A stretch of 48,307 nucleotides of DNA from positions 1 to 48,307 of the forward strand of contig JAIQFZ010000078.1 in assembly GCA_020073015.1 (NCBI GenBank), in the 5' to 3' direction. The notes under the pieces are model-generated. The model did not search any database, was not told the DNA's origin, and saw only the letters and a program-made list of their open reading frames with translations. The stretch is from Terriglobia bacterium (GTDB lineage: Bacteria; Acidobacteriota; Terriglobia; Terriglobales; Acidobacteriaceae). The stretch's first letter is position 1, and each line of letters opens with the position of its first letter. The translations under genes and the position numbers were made by a program. Below are positions 25,580 through 35,496 of the stretch, piece after piece.

Positions 25580-28096
25580 ATGACTGGGCTATTCCAGGAT
25601 CTGCGCTATGCACTGCGCCAGTTCGGCCGCACTCCCGGTTTTACGGCCGTGGCCGTTGTGACGCTGGCGCTCGGAATTGGCGCCAATGCGGCGATCTTCT
25701 CCCTGGTCGACCAGGTCCTTCTCAAGCGCCTGCCGGTGCAGGAACCGGACCGGCTGGTCATGCTCAAGTACACAGGTTCCGACACCGGCCACACAAGTTC
25801 GTACGGCGGTGACGTGCAGCAGTACTTCTCCTATCCGATGTATCGCGATCTGCGCGACCAGAACAGCGTGTTTTCCGGAATGCTCACCATGTTTCCCACG
25901 CAGGTGGGAATCCAATGGCGAAACACGCCCAGCCTGGCAAACAGCGAACTGGTCAGCGGAAACTACTTCTCGCTGTTGGGAGTGCAGCCTGCCCTGGGGA
26001 GGCTGTTCGTCCCAGAGGACAGTGCCACGGCTGGGGCGTCTCCCTTCGTAGTTCTGAGTTACCGCTTCTGGCAGCAACGGCTCGGCTCCGATCCCGCCGT
26101 CATCAACCAGAGCATTCTGGTCAACGGGAATCCGTTCACTATCATCGGCGTCGCGCAACCGGGTTTTGACAGCGTAATCACGGGCGCGGTACCCGCCTTT
26201 TTTGTGCCCATCAGCATGAAAGCGAAGATGACCCCCGGGTGGGACGACCTGGAGAACCGCCGGTCGCGATGGCTGAACATCATCGCGCGGCTGAAACCCG
26301 GTGTGACTGCGCAGCAAGCGGAGGCTGGGATCAATCCGCTTTGGAAGTCGCTACGCGCTTTCGAACTGCAAAGCATACCCAGCCGAACTCAACGATTCCG
26401 TGACCAGTTTGTAGAGAAGAGTTATCTGTCAGTGCTGGACGGCTCCAAGGGCTTTTCACCGTTACGGCAAATCTTGCGCACACCACTTCTCATCTTGCTG
26501 GGAATGGTCGGCTTGCTAACCCTGATGGCGACGGCGAATGTCGGGAGCTTGTTGCTGGTACGAGCTGCTGGACGCCTGCGAGAAATGTCGGTGCGCTACG
26601 CTCTGGGCGCCACGAGCCCCCGAGTGGTCCGCCAACTGATGGTCGAAGGCCTTGTGCTGGGATTGGCAGGCGGGTTCTGCGGGGTGGCGATTGCGCCGGC
26701 CTTGGCAGGGGTGCTCATCCGTCTCGTGAATACCTCTGCCAGCAACTCCGGAATGACCTCACTCTCTGCCACTCCTGATGCGCGCGTTTTGCTCTTTACC
26801 TTCGCAGTCTCTGTGCTGGCCAGTGTTCTGTTCAGCCTTGCGCCGATTGTGCAGTTTTATCGCCCGAAGGTTGCGCCGGCACTCAAGCAGCAGGCGGTAA
26901 CCGCGGAGGGTGGTCACGCCCGATTTCGCCGGGTCACGGTGGGTGTTCAAATCGGCTTGAGCATGCTTCTGCTGATCGGAGCTGGGCTGTTCACGCGCAC
27001 GCTCAGCAACCTGAAATCGGTCGATGTCGGCTTCCGAACCGACCACCTGCTGGCGTTTCAAATCGATCCGCGCATGGCAGGATACGAGCCCGCCGCCGTT
27101 GCCCAATTGTACAAACGTCTCCTGGAAACTCTCGCTTCTCAGTCGGGAGTGCAAGCGGTGGGGATGACCGATGACCCCGTTCTCGCACAAAACGACAGCA
27201 CTTCCACAATCGACGTTCCCGGGTACCAGGGGCAAGAAGGGGAACGCATGAGCTTCGAGTGGGAACGCGTGTCGCCGGGTTATTTTGCGACCCTGCAACT
27301 TCCGGTGCTCGCTGGGCGCATGCTCGGCGACCAGGATGGCCTTTCCGCTCCTAAGGTTGTGATCGTGAACGAGAGTTTCGTGCACAAGTTTTTTGGCAGC
27401 CCGGAGCAGGCCATTGGCAGATCGTTTTCTGAGCGCCGACCGAAAGACAAGGCTTCACTCCTGATCGTGGGCGTGGTGAAAGACGCCAAACACTTCGACT
27501 TGCATGACCAGCCGAAGCCGATCTTCTATACGCCCATCTTCCAGCAAGAAGAACCGCAAGCCGTAGCGGTCTACGTGCGCACCGGGCAGGCCCCCGAGGC
27601 CGCGGCCGGCACCATTCGAAAAGCAGTGAGCGGTATCGATGCCAGGCTCGTCGTGGATTCCCTGCAATCCATGCACGCACAGATCGATGGAACGCTGACC
27701 TCCGAACGCATGCTTTCGTTTCTAGCGAGCGCGTTCGGTATCATCGCGATCTTTGTAACGGCGATCGGCCTATACGGAGTGCTGGCCTCCTCCATCGCAC
27801 AGCGCACTCGCGAGATCGGCATTCGCATGGCTCTGGGTGCGAGCCGGGGCTCGGTGGTGAAGATGGTCTTGCGCGAGGTGCTGGTCCTGACGGGCTTGAG
27901 CGTGGCGCTGGCATTGCCTCTATCGCTCGCCCTGAGCACGCTGGTGAAAAGCCAACTGTTCGGTGTCTCGGACCGAGACCCGGCCACGTTGGGGTTGGTT
28001 ATGCTCGCGATCGCGAGCGTGGCGTTGCTTGCTGCCTGGGTGCCGGCGCGTCGCGCTACCCAGGTTCAGCCGATGATCGCATTGCGCTACGAGTAG
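25580..28096 (+). CDS. ADOP-type MacB/FtsX permease, copy 6
   Basis: 838 residues, the longest of the array. It starts MTGLFQDLRYALRQFGRTPGF, with AGGAG upstream, and ends PARRATQVQPMIALRYE. After TM1 the motif FSLVDQVLLKRLPVQEPDRLV places it in a different ADOP subgroup from copies 1 and 2. FtsX segments include a conserved RLREMSVRYALGATSPRVVRQL cytoplasmic loop near residues 330-350, expected to contact the ATPase. It is followed after 28 bp by the second ATPase gene, so copies 1 and 6 are each adjacent to an ATPase while copies 2-5 are enclosed. Confidence 0.92.
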   Translation: MTGLFQDLRYALRQFGRTPGFTAVAVVTLALGIGANAAIFSLVDQVLLKRLPVQEPDRLVMLKYTGSDTGHTSSYGGDVQQYFSYPMYRDLRDQNSVFSGMLTMFPTQVGIQWRNTPSLANSELVSGNYFSLLGVQPALGRLFVPEDSATAGASPFVVLSYRFWQQRLGSDPAVINQSILVNGNPFTIIGVAQPGFDSVITGAVPAFFVPISMKAKMTPGWDDLENRRSRWLNIIARLKPGVTAQQAEAGINPLWKSLRAFELQSIPSRTQRFRDQFVEKSYLSVLDGSKGFSPLRQILRTPLLILLGMVGLLTLMATANVGSLLLVRAAGRLREMSVRYALGATSPRVVRQLMVEGLVLGLAGGFCGVAIAPALAGVLIRLVNTSASNSGMTSLSATPDARVLLFTFAVSVLASVLFSLAPIVQFYRPKVAPALKQQAVTAEGGHARFRRVTVGVQIGLSMLLLIGAGLFTRTLSNLKSVDVGFRTDHLLAFQIDPRMAGYEPAAVAQLYKRLLETLASQSGVQAVGMTDDPVLAQNDSTSTIDVPGYQGQEGERMSFEWERVSPGYFATLQLPVLAGRMLGDQDGLSAPKVVIVNESFVHKFFGSPEQAIGRSFSERRPKDKASLLIVGVVKDAKHFDLHDQPKPIFYTPIFQQEEPQAVAVYVRTGQAPEAAAGTIRKAVSGIDARLVVDSLQSMHAQIDGTLTSERMLSFLASAFGIIAIFVTAIGLYGVLASSIAQRTREIGIRMALGASRGSVVKMVLREVLVLTGLSVALALPLSLALSTLVKSQLFGVSDRDPATLGLVMLAIASVALLAAWVPARRATQVQPMIALRYE

Positions 28097-28124
28097 GAGC
28101 ACTAGTTCAACTGTTGAGGACGAC

Positions 28125-28835
28125 ATGATCCAACTGAAGAACGTCGAACGCAGCTACAAAACCAAAGCCGGCCAGACCTGGGTTCTGCGCCGCATTAACG
28201 TGGCGATTCATGAAGGTGAATTCATCACCGTCATGGGACCATCCGGGGCAGGGAAGTCCTCGCTCTTGAACGTGCTCGCTCTTCTCGACGACCAGTGGGA
28301 AGGCGAGTACTGGTTCCACCAGCAGGCCGCGCACGCCATGAAGCGGAAGGAGCGCGCGGAACTCGCCAAGAAGAACACCGGCATGGTGTTTCAGAGTTAC
28401 CACCTCCTCGATGATCTGACGGTACAGGAGAACCTCGATCTGCCCCTCTCTTATAAAGACATTCCCGCAAGACAGCGGCAAAGCCTGGTCGCGGACGCTC
28501 TCGATCGCTTCCAGATCGTTGCCAAGAAGGATCTCTACCCCAGCCAGCTCTCGGGCGGGCAACAGCAGTTGGTGGGCGTTGCGCGCGCCGTGATCCACAA
28601 GCCGGCGCTGCTGCTCGCCGACGAGCCGACCGGGAATCTCCATTCCAGTCAGGCCAAGGAGATCATGGAGCTCTTTCGGGAATTGAATCAGCACGGTACA
28701 ACCATCGTGCAGGTCACGCACTCCGAGGCGAACGCTGCTTATGGAACGCGCACCCTCCAGTTGCGCGACGGTTGGCTGGTGGGCGATACCGCGAATCCGG
28801 CGATGGAGCCCAGCGACGTGGCGGTGAATCGATGA
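28125..28835 (+). CDS. ABC transporter ATP-binding protein, second copy
   Basis: 236 residues. Walker A is GPSGAGKSS (about 36-44), the Q-loop is in [14 protein letters not shown], the signature is [14 protein letters not shown] near 141-154, and Walker B is [13 protein letters not shown]. Family signatures usually have Arg/Lys after the glutamines (QQQRV); here it is QQQLV. It belongs to the same MacB/LolD-like group as the ATPase at 12569 but is clearly diverged from it. Its stop overlaps the ATG of the TolC-like gene by an ATGA, showing tight coupling. It probably serves one subset of the six permeases. Confidence 0.92.
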   Translation: MIQLKNVERSYKTKAGQTWVLRRINVAIHEGEFITVMGPSGAGKSSLLNVLALLDDQWEGEYWFHQQAAHAMKRKERAELAKKNTGMVFQSYHLLDDLTVQENLDLPLSYKDIPARQRQSLVADALDRFQIVAKKDLYPSQLSGGQQQLVGVARAVIHKPALLLADEPTGNLHSSQAKEIMELFRELNQHGTTIVQVTHSEANAAYGTRTLQLRDGWLVGDTANPAMEPSDVAVNR

Positions 28836-30718
28836 AGATCCGTTTCCGTGAAAGGCGCTTCGGCATTTCGTTGATGGCAGCGTTGCTCGTGCTCATGGCC
28901 GCCCTGGCTTCGGCCCAGGTGCGCACTCCGGCGGAGTTGACAATGCCGCAGTCTTATAACCCACTCGGTCCGTACACGGGCGATTCTGTGCCGGAGCCCG
29001 TACTGACAAATTCGCCGCGGCTCGACCGGATGGTTCGGGATGGAAAGCTGTACCTGTCTTTGAAAGATGCTATTGACCTTGCGCTGGAGAACAATCTCGA
29101 TCTTGCGATCGCTCGCTACAATCTGCCGATTGCCGATACCGACCTACTCCGCACCAAGGCAGGCGGGTTCTTTCGCGGCGTGAATACTGGCGTGGTCCAG
29201 GGAACACCGGGCGGTGGTGTGGGAGGCTTTGGCACAGGTGCTCCGGGCGCCGGCGCAGGAGGCACCACGAGCGGCGCGGGCGGGGCGGGTGCGGGGGCTT
29301 CTGGATTGGTGCAGTCCACCTTGGGTGCCGGAACGCCGGTGGCGTCTTACGATCCCCAACTCAACGCCAACATGGGTATTGAACACCTGACCTCTCCACT
29401 CACAAACACAACGCTCTATAACGTCTCTTCCTTGCAACACAATATCGCTCAGGTGAACGTCGGGTATTCCCAGGCCTTTCCCACCGGCACTACTGTCTCC
29501 TTTGACTTCAATAACAATCGCGTAACCTCCAACAGCCCGTCCGACATTCTGTCGCCTGCCCTGAATACCTACTACCGTTTTTCATTTCAGCAGCAATTAC
29601 TCGCCGGATTTGGCTTCGGCCCGAACCTGCGCTATTTGCGCATTGCCCGCAACAACAAGAAAATCTCCGACATCGCTTTCAAAGATCAAGTCATCGCCAC
29701 CATTACGCAGATCGAGAACATTTACTGGGACCTGGTCAGCGCCTACGAGCAGGCGCGCGTCAACGAGCAGTCCCTGGCATTTGCCAACCAGACCCTCGAG
29801 AACGCGAAGAAGCAACTACAACTGGAGGCTGTGCCCGAGATGGATGTAATGAAGGCCGAGGCGGAGGTGTCGAAACGCGATCAGGATTTGACCGTTGCCC
29901 GCACCACTCTCCAACTCCAGGAATCACTGATGAAGAATGCGCTGACCAAAAGCCTGGACGATCCCGCGCTCGGAGAAATGCCGGTGGTTCCGACCGATCG
30001 CACGCAAACGACGGGCGCCGAAACCGATACGGCGCTGCCGGACCTGATCGCACAAGGCCTGCAGAATCGTCCGGAGTTGCTCGAAACCGACGTCGATCTC
30101 GTCAACCGCCAAATCAGCCGCAAAGCCGCGCGAAACGCGCTCCTGCCCACCCTCTCCCTGGTAGGTTTCTATGCCGGCAGTGGTCTTGCAGGACTGGTGA
30201 CCCCGGGAAACACTGCCACGGTTCCCACCGACCTGACGGGCGCATGGCAAAATGCCTTCAATAATTCCTCCCCCGACTACTTCGTCGGCCTGAACCTGAA
30301 CATCCCGTTCCGCAACCGCGTCGCGAAAGCGGATCAATACCGCTCGGAACTCGAATACCGCCAAGCCGGACTGCGTAAGGAACAACTCAAGAAGCAGATT
30401 CGAATCGAAGTGCGCAACGCGCAGTACGCGCTGGAACAATCGCGTGCCCGGGTTGAGTCGGCCCGCAAGGCGAGGGACCTGGCAGAACGCACCTTCGAAA
30501 TTACAAAGAAAGAGCAAGACCTGGGAGCGGGCTCGAGTTACCAGACCATGACCGCGCAGCGCGATCTCTCGGTGGCCGAACTGGACCTGGTCACAGCCAT
30601 GACCACCTACCAGAAGGCACGCGTCGAACTTGATCGCGCAACCGGTGCCACTTTAGAACATAATGGTGTGCTGATTCAGGATGCAGTCAGTGGCACCGTG
30701 TCTGCCTCCTCTCCATAG
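28832..30718 (+). CDS. TolC-like outer-membrane efflux protein with a glycine-rich insert
   Basis: 628 residues with a signal peptide (hydrophobic core about residues 12-26). Two OEP repeats give the coiled-coil barrel: [25 protein letters not shown] is the first repeat start, and [14 protein letters not shown] with VGLNLNIPF belongs to the second. Between about residues 124 and 158 lies a run made almost only of Gly, Ala, Ser and Thr that is absent from classical TolC. The protein is longer than Escherichia coli TolC (about 490 residues). It supplies the outer-membrane channel for the adaptor and permeases upstream. ATG 28832 is chosen because it restores the signal peptide and overlaps the ATPase stop. 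Confidence 0.92.
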   Translation: MKIRFRERRFGISLMAALLVLMAALASAQVRTPAELTMPQSYNPLGPYTGDSVPEPVLTNSPRLDRMVRDGKLYLSLKDAIDLALENNLDLAIARYNLPIADTDLLRTKAGGFFRGVNTGVVQGTPGGGVGGFGTGAPGAGAGGTTSGAGGAGAGASGLVQSTLGAGTPVASYDPQLNANMGIEHLTSPLTNTTLYNVSSLQHNIAQVNVGYSQAFPTGTTVSFDFNNNRVTSNSPSDILSPALNTYYRFSFQQQLLAGFGFGPNLRYLRIARNNKKISDIAFKDQVIATITQIENIYWDLVSAYEQARVNEQSLAFANQTLENAKKQLQLEAVPEMDVMKAEAEVSKRDQDLTVARTTLQLQESLMKNALTKSLDDPALGEMPVVPTDRTQTTGAETDTALPDLIAQGLQNRPELLETDVDLVNRQISRKAARNALLPTLSLVGFYAGSGLAGLVTPGNTATVPTDLTGAWQNAFNNSSPDYFVGLNLNIPFRNRVAKADQYRSELEYRQAGLRKEQLKKQIRIEVRNAQYALEQSRARVESARKARDLAERTFEITKKEQDLGAGSSYQTMTAQRDLSVAELDLVTAMTTYQKARVELDRATGATLEHNGVLIQDAVSGTVSASSP

Positions 30719-30721
30719 TGC

Positions 30722-32137
30722 ATGCCGAACCCGGCCAAATCGCTGTCTTCTCCGTCTCCTGCACCTTCCCGCGATAGCCAGCATCGTGCTCCGCGTGTGT
30801 TGGCTGCCGACGATCAGCGCCCCATTCTCGAAGCGCTGGAGCTATTGCTCCGCCCGCAGGGTTATGCCGTCGACACGGTTTCCTCTCCGGTGCTGGCGCG
30901 GGAAGCTCTGACGACCGAGTTCTACGACGCGGTGCTGATCGATCTCAACTACACCCGCGACACGACTTCGGGACGCGAGGGCCTCGATCTGCTCTCGGAG
31001 ATCGTCGCGCTCGACAGCAGTCTTCCCGTCATCGTCATGACCGCATGGGGCAACGTGGAGTTGGCCGTCGAAGCCATGCGTCGCGGAGCACGGGACTTCA
31101 TACAAAAGCCCTGGGAGAACGAGCGCCTGCTCAATATCCTGCGCACGCAGGTTGAGCTCTATCGTGCCCTTCAGCGTGCAGAACGGCTGGCGGCAGAAAA
31201 CCGGCTGCTCCAGGCCCAGGGCCGCGCTGAATTCATCGCCTCCGCGCCTTCGATGCAACCCGTTCTCGAAGCGATTGCCCGCGTCGGACCCTCCGATGCC
31301 AATGTCCTGATCACCGGGGAGCATGGCAGTGGAAAGGAGGTAGTGGCGCAAACCCTGCATGCCCTCTCCCCACGCGCCGGACGTCCGCTGGTCGCGGTAA
31401 ACACCGGCGCGCTGGCCGAAGGAGTTTTCGAAAGCGAACTTTTCGGACACGTCAAGGGCGCATTCACCGACGCCCGGACCGACCGCATCGGACGATTCGA
31501 ACTAGCCGACGGCGGCACTATCTTCCTGGATGAAATTGGAAATGTGCCGATTCGCCAACAGGCCAAACTCCTTCGCGTGCTGGAGTCGGGCGAAATGGAA
31601 CGGCTCGGGTCCTCGCGGTCCCGTCGTGTGGACGTGCGCATCATCTCGGCCACCAATACCGACCTGCAAGCGGCGTGTGCCGCGGGTCAGTTCCGGGAAG
31701 ACTTGCTTTTCCGGCTGAACACGGTGGAGATCCACGTGCCGCCCCTGCGGGAACGCCGGGATGACATTCCGGCGCTGGCCGTGCACTTTCTCAGGCGCTA
31801 CGCCTCCCGCTACCGGCGCGAGATCGGCGGGTTTGAAGACTCCGCCCTGCAGGTCTTGCTGCAGTACTCGTGGCCGGGTAACGTTCGCGAATTGGAGCAC
31901 ACCCTGGAACGCGCCGTTCTGATGTGCCGGGGTCAGGAGATTCAGCCCGCCGATCTGGGCTTGAATTTGCTTAGACCGCAAGCCCAGAACCCGGACGATC
32001 TCAGCCTGGAATCGGTCGAAGCGCTCCTCATCCGAAAAGCTCTTCAGCGTTTTCAGGGAAATGTAAGCCAGGCGGCTGAGGCCCTGGGACTGAGTCGCGG
32101 CGCGCTCTATCGCCGCATGGAAAAATATGGTCTCTAG
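30722..32137 (+). CDS. NtrC-type sigma-54-dependent response regulator
   Basis: 471 residues. The receiver domain (about 25-140) has the acidic pair Asp30/Asp31, phospho-acceptor Asp74 (VLIDL), Thr107 and Lys129. The AAA+ domain has Walker A GEHGSGKE (199-206), the sigma-54 loop motif GAFTDA (246-251) where GAFTGA is standard, and Walker B GGTIFLDE (264-271). The C-terminal Fis-type helix-turn-helix reads NVSQAAEALGLSRGALYRR. It starts 3 nt after the TolC-like gene stop and overlaps the kinase frame downstream, so it is cotranscribed with the export genes. It most likely activates this operon through the paired palindromes at 11206-11241. Confidence 0.93.
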   Translation: MPNPAKSLSSPSPAPSRDSQHRAPRVLAADDQRPILEALELLLRPQGYAVDTVSSPVLAREALTTEFYDAVLIDLNYTRDTTSGREGLDLLSEIVALDSSLPVIVMTAWGNVELAVEAMRRGARDFIQKPWENERLLNILRTQVELYRALQRAERLAAENRLLQAQGRAEFIASAPSMQPVLEAIARVGPSDANVLITGEHGSGKEVVAQTLHALSPRAGRPLVAVNTGALAEGVFESELFGHVKGAFTDARTDRIGRFELADGGTIFLDEIGNVPIRQQAKLLRVLESGEMERLGSSRSRRVDVRIISATNTDLQAACAAGQFREDLLFRLNTVEIHVPPLRERRDDIPALAVHFLRRYASRYRREIGGFEDSALQVLLQYSWPGNVRELEHTLERAVLMCRGQEIQPADLGLNLLRPQAQNPDDLSLESVEALLIRKALQRFQGNVSQAAEALGLSRGALYRRMEKYGL

Positions 32138-32162
32138 CCCGCGCGGGGGTGGCGGTGCCGAG

Positions 32163-33605
32163 ATGCGGAAAAGGCCTGGCAGACCGGTTCGCCTTCTCTA
32201 TGAGCGCCGGATTAGTCTCTTCTCCCTGCTGGTGGCCTTGCCCGGGATCGTGGCCAGTGCGGTCCTGATCTGGCTGCAGTCTTGGTCGGTCGGCTCGAAA
32301 CTCTCGTTTTCTTTCATTGGACTGTTGGTGTGGTGGCTGCTCGCCATGGCATTACACGAACAGGCCATTCGCCCGCTGCAGACCTTGGCGAACGTAGTCG
32401 GGGCTTTGCGGGAAGAAGATTACTCCTTCCGAGCGCGAGGCGCGGTTCCCGAGGATGCCCTCGGAGAACTCTCCCTGGAGGTAAACGCCCTGGCCGACCT
32501 GCTCGCCGACCGGAGGGTGCGGGCCATCGAAGCAACCGCCCTGCTGCGCCGCGTGGTCGATGAAATCGATGTTCCTTTATTCGCGTTTGATCCGGATCGC
32601 CGCTTGAAGCTGGTCAACCCCGCCGGGGAACGCCTTCTGCAGCAGCCGTCGATCCGGCTCATGGGACGCTCGGCCGAAGAGTTGGGACTGGCCGATTGCC
32701 TGGCGGCAGAAAACGAGTCGCTCGTGTCACTCCCGTTAAGCGCTCCGAACGCGCGCTGGTTGGTGCGGCGCAGCCTGTTTCGTGAAAAAGGTATTCCGCA
32801 CACGCTGATCGTTCTGTCCGACGTCAGCCGCGCCCTGCGCGAGGAGGAGCGCAAGGCGTGGCAGCGTTTGATTCGCGTACTCGGTCACGAACTCAATAAT
32901 TCGCTGACGCCCATCAAATCAATCGCAGGAAGCCTGAGTGTTCGGCTCTCCGACACGATTCTCGATCCCGCGCAGCGCCAGGATTTCGAACGGGGTCTGG
33001 AGATCATCGAAACGCGATCGGCATCCCTCAATCGCTTTCTCCAGGCGTATCGCCAGTTGGCGCAGATGCCGCCCCCGGTCTTGCGCAGAATCGCATTGCG
33101 TCCCCTGGTGGAACGAGTTGCATTTCTCGAGACACGCCTTCCCGTCACCGTGATTCCCGGCCCCGACGTTGCCCTGATGCTGGACCCGGATCAAATTGAG
33201 CAGATGCTGATCAATCTCGTGCGCAACGCAGTGGAAGCGGTGCTGCCGCCGGAACAGATGGCCGCTCCGTCCAATGGCGATCAACCGCCTTGTCAGAAAG
33301 TGCCGAATCCGCAAGTGACCATTCAGTGGACCATCGAGGAAAAAGTCGTCGTCTTCGTAATCGAGGACAACGGTCCCGGACTTCTCAACCCAGCCAACAC
33401 ATTCGTGCCTTTCTATACCACCAAGCCATCCGGAAGTGGAATCGGCCTGGCCCTGTCGCGCCAGATTGCCGAAGCGCATGGCGGTTCGATTGAGCTCTCC
33501 AACCGAAGCGAAAAAGGCGGCTGCCGTGTGCGCGCCGTGCTGCCACGAATCCGGGAAGCTGCGATCAAGCCCTCCACGGAAAGAACCGGGATTCCGCAGA
33601 AATGA
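32163..33605 (+). CDS. Intramembrane-type sensor histidine kinase
   Basis: 480 residues. Two N-terminal membrane helices (about 18-38 and 46-66) are joined by only about eight residues, so there is no periplasmic sensing domain. A HAMP-like linker (67-120) and a PAS-like region (about 130-225) follow, then the HisKA phospho-acceptor His242 in GHELNNSLTPIK and the ATPase N, G1 and G2 boxes (NLVRNAVEAV, VIEDNGPGL, GSGIGLALSRQIAEAHGG). It pairs with the regulator directly upstream. The frame also opens at 32127, inside the regulator gene; ATG 32163 gives the typical basic start. Such kinases often take their signal from a membrane partner. Confidence 0.9.
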   Translation: MRKRPGRPVRLLYERRISLFSLLVALPGIVASAVLIWLQSWSVGSKLSFSFIGLLVWWLLAMALHEQAIRPLQTLANVVGALREEDYSFRARGAVPEDALGELSLEVNALADLLADRRVRAIEATALLRRVVDEIDVPLFAFDPDRRLKLVNPAGERLLQQPSIRLMGRSAEELGLADCLAAENESLVSLPLSAPNARWLVRRSLFREKGIPHTLIVLSDVSRALREEERKAWQRLIRVLGHELNNSLTPIKSIAGSLSVRLSDTILDPAQRQDFERGLEIIETRSASLNRFLQAYRQLAQMPPPVLRRIALRPLVERVAFLETRLPVTVIPGPDVALMLDPDQIEQMLINLVRNAVEAVLPPEQMAAPSNGDQPPCQKVPNPQVTIQWTIEEKVVVFVIEDNGPGLLNPANTFVPFYTTKPSGSGIGLALSRQIAEAHGGSIELSNRSEKGGCRVRAVLPRIREAAIKPSTERTGIPQK

Positions 33606-33778
33606 TCAAAATACATGCATTTCGAGCCAAAACGCACGCACCGCGAGTCATCTAGACCTCCAGTTCATCGGCTGTCCAGGGTTGTTGGTGTAATGATTCC
33701 ATAACAATGTCGGCTCCCGGCCCGAGTAAACTTTGGTGGCGCCAACCAACCAAAAGGCTCGGGAGAAAGGAGCCGAAG

Positions 33779-34328
33779 ATGATCATTATAGGTTGTGACT
33801 ACCACCCGGGCTTCCAACAAATTGCGTTTGTGGATAGCGAAACTGGCGAGTTGAACGAACGGCGACTGGAGCACCGCGAGGAAGCGGAGAACTTCTACCG
33901 CGATCTCAGAGCGCAAGGGGTGAGCGTGCGGGTGGGGATGGAAGCCAGTGGGCACGCCCGCTGGTTTGAGCGGCGGTTGGGGGAGTTGCAGTGTGAGTTG
34001 TGGGAGCGGGGATGCCGCCGAGATCCGGACGAAGCGGGTGCGCAAGCAGAAGACGGATCGCCAGGATGCCCAACTGCTGCGGCGATTGTTACTCGAAGAT
34101 CGCTTTCCGCGGATCTGGGTACCGAGCTGGGAAAATCGCGATCTGCGACAACTGTTGTGGCATCGACACCGACTGGTTGCAGATGCGCACGCGCATCATG
34201 AATCAGTTGCATGAGGTGGCATTGAACGAAGGGGTGCGGCGCAAGCAGGCGCTGTGGCGGCCCGCCGGGCGAGCCGAACTGGAGTCGTTGGTCCTGGCGC
34301 GGTGGGCCAGTCAGCGCCGGCAAGTTCC
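33779..34328 (+). pseudogene. IS110-family transposase remnant, frameshifted and 3'-truncated
   Basis: Three successive frames give one IS110 transposase: MIIIGCDYHPGFQQIAFVD (DEDD catalytic domain start, ATG 33779), then GDAAEIRTKRVRKQKTDRQDAQLL and RFPRIWVPSWENRDLRQLLW, then IMNQLHEVALNEG. Two extra bases, near 34000 and 34180, separate the frames. Similarity ends around 34328 after WASQRRQ, so the C-terminal transposase_20 half is gone. IS110 elements have no terminal inverted repeats, so element borders cannot be set here. It marks the left edge of an accessory stretch that runs to about 40.6 kb. Confidence 0.85.
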
Positions 34329-34495
34329 GGTTTGCCGACTATCCCTCCAGAATCAGGTCCGTCCGCTTCCCAAATGCCCGGTTCTGGACCGAGTGTCCCC
34401 TCCACGGGCTAGCCGACTAACCAGCTAGGTTTAGCGTAAACGGCGTCGCATGAGTCACGGAACCTAAGCGGGTCGCTTATCGTAACTATTTTGGG

Positions 34496-35344
34496 ATGAC
34501 GACCTTACTTCCGCGAACCACCTGGTACGAGGATTCTGCGGCGTCCGCTGAACTGGCGAACGCGCATATCCAGAAGCTCGACGTCGCAGGTTATCACTTG
34601 AGCGAGACGAGGCATCCCGCAGGTTCAAGGATTCCAATTCACTCGCACCAAACCTACTCGGTCTACTTCCTGCTGGAGGGAAGCCTCACGGAACATTTCG
34701 GCCGGCAGCGCGTTGACCGAGAGGCCAAGCAACTCATATTTACTCCTGCGGACGAACCCCACTCAAATGAATTCCGCCGCCACGGAGGGCGTTGCTTTTT
34801 CTTCGAATTGAATCCCTCCGTTGTGTCCTGGGCGAAAGATCACGGATCGTTACCAACTGGGCCTACTTTGCTGCAGGGTCCTCTCCCGCGGCTGGCACGA
34901 AGGCTATATGCGGAATTCCGGCGAGCGGATGTATTGTTCCCGTTGATCGTGGAAAGCATTGGGCTCGAGATGATTGCGGAGATTTGCCGGCGGCAATCAC
35001 CTCCTCGTCGCGGGCGGCCGCCAGCGTGGCTCCATCAAGCGAAAGAGTTGCTGGATGCTCATTTCTCAGAGCCCGCCTCACTGGCAGAGACGGCTCATGT
35101 GATAGGTTCCCATCCCGTCCACCTGGCTCGAATGTTCCGTCGGTATTACGGCTGTAGTGTCGGCGAATACGTGCGTCTTCGACGGATCGAGTTTGCTTGT
35201 TCTGAGCTCTCACGCACTGAGGCGCCACTCGCTCAAATCGCCGTCACCTGTGGCTTCTTCGATCAGAGCCATTTTTGCAAAACCTTTCGGGCGCTCGTTG
35301 GCGTGACCCCCTCGCAATATCGGTCGGCTTCAGGCAGACGCTAG
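34496..35344 (+). CDS. AraC-family transcriptional regulator
   Basis: 282 residues. The N-terminal cupin-like sensor domain contains HSHQTYSVYFLLEG (about residues 50-63) and FTPADEPHSNEF. The C-terminal ~100 residues hold the double helix-turn-helix: SLAETAHVIGSHPVHLARMFRRYYG for the first, and PLAQIAVTCGFFDQSHFCKTFRALVGVTPSQYR for the second, which is the AraC signature. The ligand is unknown. A short palindrome (GTTTA-GCG-TAAAC, 34429-34441) lies about 55 bp upstream and may be its own operator. It stands between a dead IS110 and a secreted peptidase on the same strand, which it may regulate. Confidence 0.88.
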   Translation: MTTLLPRTTWYEDSAASAELANAHIQKLDVAGYHLSETRHPAGSRIPIHSHQTYSVYFLLEGSLTEHFGRQRVDREAKQLIFTPADEPHSNEFRRHGGRCFFFELNPSVVSWAKDHGSLPTGPTLLQGPLPRLARRLYAEFRRADVLFPLIVESIGLEMIAEICRRQSPPRRGRPPAWLHQAKELLDAHFSEPASLAETAHVIGSHPVHLARMFRRYYGCSVGEYVRLRRIEFACSELSRTEAPLAQIAVTCGFFDQSHFCKTFRALVGVTPSQYRSASGRR

Positions 35345-35496
35345 AGCGATAAAAGGGCAGTTTCTTGGATACAAGACTTGCAGAAGCAATACCTCTACAA
35401 ATTGTGCTGGAGTTCTCGCGCGGGGCTCCTATCCCCCGCCCAGGACTGGACTGGTGGTCCCGGCATGCGAGAAGATTTGGAGCCGACACAAAGATC

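Noticed and set aside
34429-34441. Short palindrome GTTTA-GCG-TAAAC upstream of the AraC gene as a separate operator feature
   Set aside because: Arms of five bases are too short to support alone; mentioned only within the AraC entry.
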